A program made the position numbers and the translations under genes. Of a DNA stretch of 64,000 bases, positions 54,101-63,100 are shown piece after piece. Below the pieces are notes generated by a model that saw nothing but the letters and a program-made list of their open reading frames with translations, did no database searches and was not told where the DNA came from. The stretch lies in the NCBI GenBank assembly GCA_026874595.1, contig CM049309.1:23999033-24063032 (forward strand), read 5' to 3'. This stretch comes from Sipunculus nudus (taxonomy: Eukaryota; Annelida; Sipuncula; Golfingiida; Sipunculidae). How positions within the stretch are numbered: position 1 is the first letter of the stretch; each line of letters starts with the position of its first letter.

Positions 54101-57100
54101 GGAAAGACCTTCATCTAGGGACTCCAAACTCAATCCTAGTCAATACCAACCTCAAGGTAAGACTTTCATCTAGGGACTCCAAACTTAATCCTAGTCAATA
54201 CCAACCTCAAGGTAAGACCTTCATCTAGGGACTCCAAACTTAATCCTAGTCAATACCAACCTCAAGGTAAGACCTTCATCTGGGGACTCCAAAATCAATC
54301 CTAGTCAATACCAACCTCAAGGTAAGACCTTCATCTAGGGACTCCAAACTTAATCCTAGTCAATACCAACCTCAAGGTAAGACCTTCATCTGGGGACTCC
54401 AAACTTAATCCTAGTCAATACCAACCTCAAGGTAAGACTTTCATCTAGGGACTCCAAAATCAATCCTAGTCAATACCAACCTCAAGGTAAGACCTTCATC
54501 TAGGGACTCCAAACTTAATCCTAGTCAATACCAACCTCAAGGTAAGACCTTCATCTAGGGACTCCAAACTTAATCCTAGTCAATACCAACCTCAAGGTAA
54601 GACCTTCATCTAGGGACTCCAAACTTAATCCTAGTCAATACCAACCTCAAGGTAAGACTTTCATCTAGGGACTCCAAAATCAATCCTAGTCAATACCAAC
54701 CTCAAGGTAAGACCTTCATCTAGGGACTCCAAACTTAATCCTAGTCAATACCAACCTCAAGGTAAGACTTTCATCTAGGGACTCCAAACTTAATCCTAGT
54801 CAATACCAACCTCAAGGTAAGACTTTCATCTAGGGACTCCAAAATCAATCCTAGTCAATACCAACCTCAAGGTAAGACCTTCATCTAGGGACTCCAAACT
54901 TAATCCTAGTCAATACCAACCTCAAGGTAAGACTTTCATCTAGGGACTCCAAACTTAATCCTAGTCAATACCAACCTCAAGGTAAGACTTTCATCTAGGG
55001 ACTCCAAAATCAATCCTAGTCAATACCAACCTCAAGGTAAGACCTTCATCTAGGGACTCCAAACTTAATCCTAGTCAATACCAACCTCAAGGTAAGACTT
55101 TCATCTAGGGACTCCAAAATCAATCCTAGTCAATACCAACCTCAAGGTAAGACCTTCATCTAGGGACTCCAAACTTAATCCTAGTCAATACCAACCTCAA
55201 GGTAAGACTTTCATCTAGGGACTCCAAACTTAATCCTAGTCAATACCAACCTCAAGGTAAGACTTTCATCTAGGGACTCCAAAATCAATCCTAGTCAATA
55301 CCAACCTCAAGGTAAGACCTTCATCTAGGGACTCCAAACTTAATCCTAGTCAATACCAACCTCAAGGTAAGACTTTCATCTAGGGACTCCAAACTTAATC
55401 CTAGTCAATACCAACCTCAAGGTAAGACCTTCATCTAGGGACTCCAAACTTAATCCTAGTCAATACCAACCTCAAGGTAAGACTTTCATCTAGGGACTCC
55501 AAACTTAATCCTAGTCAATACCAACCTCAAGGTAAGACTTTCATCTAGGGACTCCAAAATCAATCCTAGTCAAAACCAACCTCAAGGTAAGACCTTCATC
55601 TAGGGACTCCAAACTCAATCCTAGTCAATACCAACCTCAAGGTAAGACTTTCATCTAGGGACTCCAAACTTAATCCTAGTCAATACCAACCTCAAGGTAA
55701 GACCTTCATCTAGGGACTCCAAACTTAATCCTAGTCAATACCAACCTCAAGGTAAGACCTTCATCTGGGGACTCCAAAATCAATCCTAGTCAATACCAAC
55801 CTCAAGGTAAGACCTTCATCTAGGGACTCCAAACTCAATCCTAGTCAATACCAACCTCAAGGTAAGACTTTCATCTAGGGACTCCAAACTTAATCCTAGT
55901 CAATACCAACCTCAAGGTAAGACCTTCATCTAGGGACTCCAAACTTAATCCTAGTCAATACCAACCTCAAGGTAAGACCTTCATCTAGGGACTCCAAACT
56001 TAATCCTAGTCAATACCAACCTCAAGGTAAGACCTTCATCTGGGGACTCCAAAATCAATCCTAGTCAATACCAACCTCAAGGTAAGACCTTCATCTAGGG
56101 ACTCCAAACTCAATCCTAGTCAATACCAACCTCAAGGTAAGACTTTCATCTAGGGACTCCAAACTTAATCCTAGTCAATACCAACCTCAAGGTAAGACCT
56201 TCATCTAGGGACTCCAAAATCAATCCTAGTCAATACCAACCTCAAGGTAAGACTTTCATCTAGGGACTCCAAAATCAATCCTAGTCAATACCAACCTCAA
56301 GGTAAGACCTTCATCTAGGGACTCCAAACTTAATCCTAGTCAATACCAACCTCAAGGTAAGACCTTCATCTGGGGACTCCAAAATCAATCCTAGTCAATA
56401 CCAACCTCAAGGTAAGACCTTCATCTAGGGACTCCAAACTCAATCCTAGTCAAAACCAACCTCAAGGTAAGACTTTCATCTAGGGACTCCAAAATCAATC
56501 CTAGTCAATACCAACCTCAAGGTAAGACCTTCATCTAGGGACTCCAAACTTAATCCTAGTCAATACCAACCTCAAGGTAAGACCTTCATCTGGGGACTCC
56601 AAAATCAATCCTAGTCAATACCAACCTCAAGGTAAGACCTTCATCTAGGGACTCCAAACTCAATCCTAGTCAATACCAACCTCAAGGTAAGACTTTCATC
56701 TAGGGACTCCAAACTTAATCCTAGTCAATACCAACCTCAAGGTAAGACTTTCATCTAGGGACTCCAAAATCAATCCTAGTCAATACCAACCTCAAGGTAA
56801 GACCTTCATCTAGGGACTCCAAACTTAATCCTAGTCAATACCAACCTCAAGGTAAGACCTTCATCTGGGGACTCCAAAATCAATCCTAGTCAATACCAAC
56901 CTCAAGGTAAGACCTTCATCTAGGGACTCCAAACTCAATCCTAGTCAATACCAACCTCAAGGTAAGACTTTCATCTAGGGACTCCAAACTTAATCCTAGT
57001 CAATACCAACCTCAAGGTAAGACCTTCATCTAGGGACTCCAAAATCAATCCTAGTCAATACCAACCTCAAGGTAAGACTTTCATCTAGGGACTCCAAAAT

Positions 57101-60100
57101 CAATCCTAGTCAATACCAACCTCAAGGTAAGACCTTCATCTAGGGACTCCAAACTTAATCCTAGTCAATACCAACCTCAAGGTAAGACCTTCATCTGGGG
57201 ACTCCAAAATCAATCCTAGTCAATACCAACCTCAAGGTAAGACCTTCATCTAGGGACTCCAAACTCAATCCTAGTCAATACCAACCTCAAGGTAAGACTT
57301 TCATCTAGGGACTCCAAACTTAATCCTAGTCAATACCAACCTCAAGGTAAGACCTTCATCTAGGGACTCCAAACTTAATCCTAGTCAATACCAACCTCAA
57401 GGTAAGACCTTCATCTGGGGACTCCAAACTTAATCCTAGTCAATACCAACCTCAAGGTAAGACCTTCATCTGGGGACTCCAAACTTAATCCTAGTCAATA
57501 CCAACCTCAAGGTAAGACTTTCATCTAGGGACTCCAAAATCAATCCTAGTCAATACCAACCTCAAGGTAAGACCTTCATCTAGGGACTCCAAACTTAATC
57601 CTAGTCAATACCAACCTCAAGGTAAGACTTTCATCTAGGGACTCCAAAATCAATTCTAGTCAATACCAACCTCAAGGTAAGACCTTCATCTGGGGACTCC
57701 AAAATCAATCCTAGTCAATACCAACCTCAAGGTAAGACCTTCATCTAGGGACTCCAAACTTAATCCTAGTCAATACCAACCTCAAGGTAAGACCTTCATC
57801 TAGGGACTCCAAACTCAATCCTAGTCAATACCAACCTCAAGGTAAGACCTTCATCTAGGGACTCCAAAATCAATCCTAGTCAATACCAACCTCAAGGTAA
57901 GACCTTCATCTAGGGACTCCAAACTTAATCCTAGTCAATACCAACCTCAAGGTAAGACCTTCATCTGGGGACTCCAAAATCAATCCTAGTCAATACCAAC
58001 CTCAAGGTAAGACCTTCATCTAGGGACTCCAAACTTAATCCTAGTCAATACCAACCTCAAGGTAAGACCTTCATCTAGGGACTCCAAACTTAATCCTAGT
58101 CAATACCAACCTCAAGGTAAGACCTTCATCTGGGGACTCCAAAATCAATCCTAGTCAATACCAACCTCAAGGTAAGACCTTCATCTAGGGACTCCAAACT
58201 TAATCCTAGTCAATACCAACCTCAAGGTAAGACCTTCATCTAGGGACTCCAAACTTAATCCTAGTCAAAACCAACCTCAAGGTAAGACCTTCATCTAGGG
58301 ACTCCAAACTCAATCCTAGTCAATACCAACCTCAAGGTAAGACCTTCATCTAGGGACTCCAAAATCAATCCTAGTCAATACCAACCTCAAGGTAAGACCT
58401 TCATCTAGGGACTCCAAAATCAATCCTAGTCAATACCAACCTCAAGGTAAGACCTTCATCTGGGGACTCCAAAATCAATCCTAGTCAATACCAACCTCAA
58501 GGTAAGACCTTCATCTGGGGACTCCAAGATCAATCCTAGTCAATACCAACCTCAAGGTAAGACTTTCATCTAGGGACTCCAAACTTAATCCTAGTCAATA
58601 CCAACCTCAAGGTAAGACCTTCATCTGGGGACTCCAAAATCAATCCTAGTCAATACCAACCTCAAGGTAAGACCTTCATCTAGGGACTCCAAACTTAATC
58701 CTAGTCAATACCAACCTCAAGGTAAGACCTTCATCTAGGGACTCCAAACTTAATCCTAGTCAAAACCAACCTCAAGGTAAGACCTTCATCTAGGGACTCC
58801 AAACTCAATCCTAGTCAATACCAACCTCAAGGTAAGACCTTCATCTAGGGACTCCAAAATCAATCCTAGTCAATACCAACCTCAAGGTAAGACCTTCATC
58901 TAGGGACTCCAAAATCAATCCTAGTCAATACCAACCTCAAGGTAAGACCTTCATCTGGGGACTCCAAACTTAATCCTAGTCAATACCAACCTCAAGGTAA
59001 GACCTTCATCTGGGGACTCCAAAATCAATCCTAGTCAATACCAACCTCAAGGTAAGACCTTCATCTAGGGACTCCAAACTTAATCCTAGTCAAAACCAAC
59101 CTCAAGGTAAGACCTTCATCTAGGGACTCCAAAATCAATCCTAGTCAAAACCAACCTCAAGGTAAGACCTTCATCTAGGGACTTCAAAATCAATCCTAGT
59201 CAATACCAACCTCAAGGTAAGACCTTCATCTAGGGACTCCAAACTTAATCCTAGTCAATACCAACCTCAAGGTAAGACCTTCATCTGGGGACTCCAAAAT
59301 CAATCCTAGTCAATACCAACCTCAAGGTAAGACCTTCATCTAGGGACTCCAAACTTAATCCTAGTCAATACCAACCTCAAGGTAAGACCTTCATCTAGGG
59401 ACTCCAAACTTAATCCTAGTCAAAACCAACCTCAAGGTAAGACCTTCATCTAGGGACTCCAAACTCAATCCTAGTCAATACCAACCTCAAGGTAAGACCT
59501 TCATCTAGGGACTCCAAAATCAATCCTAGTCAATACCAACCTCAAGGTAAGACCTTCATCTAGGGACTCCAAAATCAATCCTAGTCAATACCAACCTCAA
59601 GGTAAGACCTTCATCTGGGGACTCCAAAATCAATCCTAGTCAATACCAACCTCAAGGTAAGACCTTCATCTGGGGACTCCAAGATCAATCCTAGTCAATA
59701 CCAACCTCAAGGTAAGACTTTCATCTAGGGACTCCAAACTTAATCCTAGTCAATACCAACCTCAAGGTAAGACCTTCATCTGGGGACTCCAAAATCAATC
59801 CTAGTCAATACCAACCTCAAGGTAAGACCTTCATCTAGGGACTCCAAACTTAATCCTAGTCAATACCAACCTCAAGGTAAGACCTTCATCTAGGGACTCC
59901 AAAATCAATCCTAGTCAATACCAACCTCAAGGTAAGACCTTCATCTAGGGACTCCAAACTTAATCCTAGTCAATACCAACCTCAAGGTAAGACCTTCATC
60001 TAGGGACTCCAAACTTAATCCTAGTCAAAACCAACCTCAAGGTAAGACCTTCATCTAGGGACTCCAAACTTAATCCTAGTCAATACCAACCTCAAGGTAA

Positions 60101-63100
60101 GTCTTTCATCTAGGGACTCCAAAATCAATCCTAGTCAATACCAACCTCAAGGTAAGACCTTCATCTAGGGACTCCAAACTTAATCCTAGTCAAAACCAAC
60201 CTCAAGGTAAGACCTTCATCTAGGGACTCCAAACTCAATCCTAGTCAATACCAACCTCAAGGTAAGACCTTCATCTAGGGACTCCAAACTTAATCCTAGT
60301 CAATACCAACCTCAAGGTAAGACCTTCATCTAGGGACTCCAAACTCAATCCTAGTCAATACCAACCTCAAGGTAAGACCTTCATCTGGGGACTCCAAACT
60401 CAATCCTAGTCAATACCAACCTCAAGGTAAGACCTTCATCTGGGGACTCCAAAATCAATCCTAGTCAATACCAACCTCAAGGTAAGACCTTCATCTGGGG
60501 ACTCCAAAATCAATCCTAGTCAATACCAACCTCAAGGTAAGACCTTCATCTGGGGACTCCAAACTTAATCCTAGTCAATACCAACCTCAAGGTAAGACCT
60601 TCATCTAGGGACTCCAAACTCAATCCTAGTCAATACCAACCTCAAGGTAAGACCTTCATCTGGGGACTCCAAAATCAATCCTAGTCAATACCAACCTCAA
60701 GGTAAGACCTTCATCTAGGGACTCCAAACTTAATCCTAGTCAATACCAACCTCAAGGTAGGAGCTTCTTACTGTTATATTTTAACTTGAGACAGCCATAG
60801 ATTGGGAGATGAGAGGTGGGGTGTCATGGACAGAGGTGAGAGATGGACTGTCAGGGACTGAGATGAGAGGTGCACTTTCATTTCCTGTGAGATGACTGAT
60901 ATAAGAATTAACTGGCCTGGAGTGTCAGATAACAAGTTGATTGTCCTCGATATGAGATGAAAGTTTATTGAAATTTTGATTTGTCCCTCAGGATCTTGAA
61001 AAATCATGAAAGTTTAGCCTTGACAGTCAATTTGACATTTCTGAAAAGGCTTAGTAGGCCTTCTATATGGCAAAATGTTAGCATACCTGTATCATTGTTT
61101 CTGCTTCTTGGATTATGGCCACTCTTTGACTGCTGCAGAATAAACTGACAGATAGTGAGGTCAAGCAATTTTATATCATAACCTTTCGTCTGGGGTGATT
61201 TTGTGATATTATTCTATTCATTGGATGGTTGTCCATGGAATTCCAATGTAAAATGTTGTGCAAATCATGTTACATGTTACTCCTGATATAAGGAAATCTA
61301 TTAAGTTGTCAGAGTTTCACCACAAGCCATATGTCAGAAACTACCCTGAAACTCCTGATGTGAAAATAAATATTGTTATTATTTTATTCACTTGGACTCT
61401 TGTATGTGTAGTGTCAAGTAATTGAACCAGTCCATTAAATATATTTGTATTAGGCCAAAAAAAATAAAAGGTATGGTTCTCAGGCACAGCCCACGTCAAT
61501 TTTTAACCCCCCGCATCAAAAATTTTTATTTTGATTTTTATCTTTCAAGAAGATGAATAATACAATTTATGTAGAGCTTTTACCTATTTAGCAAAAAAAT
61601 TTGTTATTTTCATGCTTTTCCCTGATAATATGACTTTTTTTATCGAAACATTAAAAAAAAGGTCAAAAATAAAATACCGCCTGCCCGCACTGATTTCTGA
61701 AAAAAAGTGCCTGAGAACCACACATTTGTTTTTTGGCCTTATCTCTTACAAAACCAACCATATGTGTGAAAGTTTCTTCTAAAGTTGGGCATATTGGCTC
61801 ATCTCCCTGCATGTTTGTTGAATTTTTTATCATATACACACATCTTCCAAGGGGTATTGATTGACAGCTAAGTTCTGCAAGAGATTGGAAATGAAGCTGT
61901 GGCCTTTCTGCCAGATTTTATATCTGATTTGTAATTGAGTTACATATAGTCTAACCTCTTTCATTCGCCAACCTTGGGACCGGGGAATTTTCTGGTGGTA
62001 AGCAAGGGTGGCTGTTGATCAGGAGGGAGGGGGGTCCAAATGGGATTGGCAGGGTAGAATAAATCGGGCATTTATTAGGCTCGTCTTTAGCTACTCATAT
62101 TAAAAACAACATTTTAAAACTGTGTACAAATGTTATTACTTTATTCACATAAAAAGAACAATTTACAAATAACTACAGAAAAATACATGCTGTGAAGTGC
62201 CTTTAATTGCTGGAGCCAGCCATTAGAATATGCAAAGTCAGTAATGCCCCGTTTTGCACCAAAATCTCTGGCTTTCTGGCGCAGCAACTCATCCATTACT
62301 GGGACATTTTGAGCGCGGGCATTGCAGAACTAGAGATACAACATCTCCCCCAACTCCGGCTCCGTGGCAAATATGGCGACCTTGCTACTTCTCTCTATGT
62401 TGTCAGGCTGCCTCTTGTCTTTCTGGGCAAGAATGTCACCAACAATCCGCCCCTTGACCTCATACCCCCAGAGCGCTGAGAAATGGCTTACAATATCATG
62501 TTGACTCTTCCTAGGATGTAACTAGGCAAATTTGACAATCTCACTCTTGTTGACGGGCTCGAGAAAGGGGCACTTGCGTTTTCTTGAAGCCATTGTAACA
62601 TAACTACCCTGCTATGTGATTACCTGGTTATATACCTTACTGAAATGTTTATACAGGCAGGAGATTAGAACAAACAAATTCACAAAAACCTTTTATTGAT
62701 AGAAAACTTAAAACAATCCCTGTTATTGTTGCAAACTGTAAACAATCATTGAATTAACAGTCTTTGAACCCCTGTGCTGCTCATGTGGTTTACCTCATTA
62801 AATGACACTTACCCAAACAACTCTAGGTGTGAAATCAACACTAGTCCCTCAGCTGATGACTGCTGTCCCCAACCACTCCAGGGTGTTAAGTCATCAATTA
62901 ATTAGTGGTACCGGGTACTTGATCCATAAGCAGTGAGGCGTGACATGTTGTAAATAGAGACGCAGCCAGGTCATCTGAGCCTGACGATAACACAACGGCT
63001 TCATGAAATATTCCCGACTTGTCTTAAGTTGGGATCAGAAAGTTGGCGAATGATCAAGGGAATGTGCCACATTGGCGTGAAAAACACCTGGCGGATGGTA

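Larger units (their letters stand above)
41800..60757 (+). repeat. Giant 55-bp minisatellite made of exon 7 3' end plus its splice donor, about 345 copies
   Basis: The founder unit is 41800-41854: the last 37 nt of exon 7 and the first 18 nt of intron 7. The block ACTCCAAAC begins at 41801 and the last copy at 60721, exactly 344 x 55 bp, so no net insertion or deletion has survived. Variation is limited to a few positions: GTAAG followed by ACCT, TCTT or ACTT; ATCTAGGG, ATCTGGGG or ATCTAGGT; AAACTC, AAAATC or AAACTT; CAATACC or CAAAACC. The donor CTCAAG|GTAAG is almost invariant. The exceptions I saw are at 47336-47341 (AAAGTAAAA), 54103 (GT to GA) and the last unit (GTAGG at 60757). Confidence 0.98.

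Noticed and set aside
41800-60757. CRISPR-like array
   Set aside because: Units are contiguous with no unique spacers, the unit is an exon-intron border, and the host is an animal nuclear genome.
60774-61007. Minus-strand 77-residue frame after the array
   Set aside because: Low-complexity repetition (HLSS/SPLS-like), no family and no gene context.
62207-62479. Plus-strand 90-residue frame as a gene
   Set aside because: It is the complement of the pogo-like transposase remnant on the minus strand.
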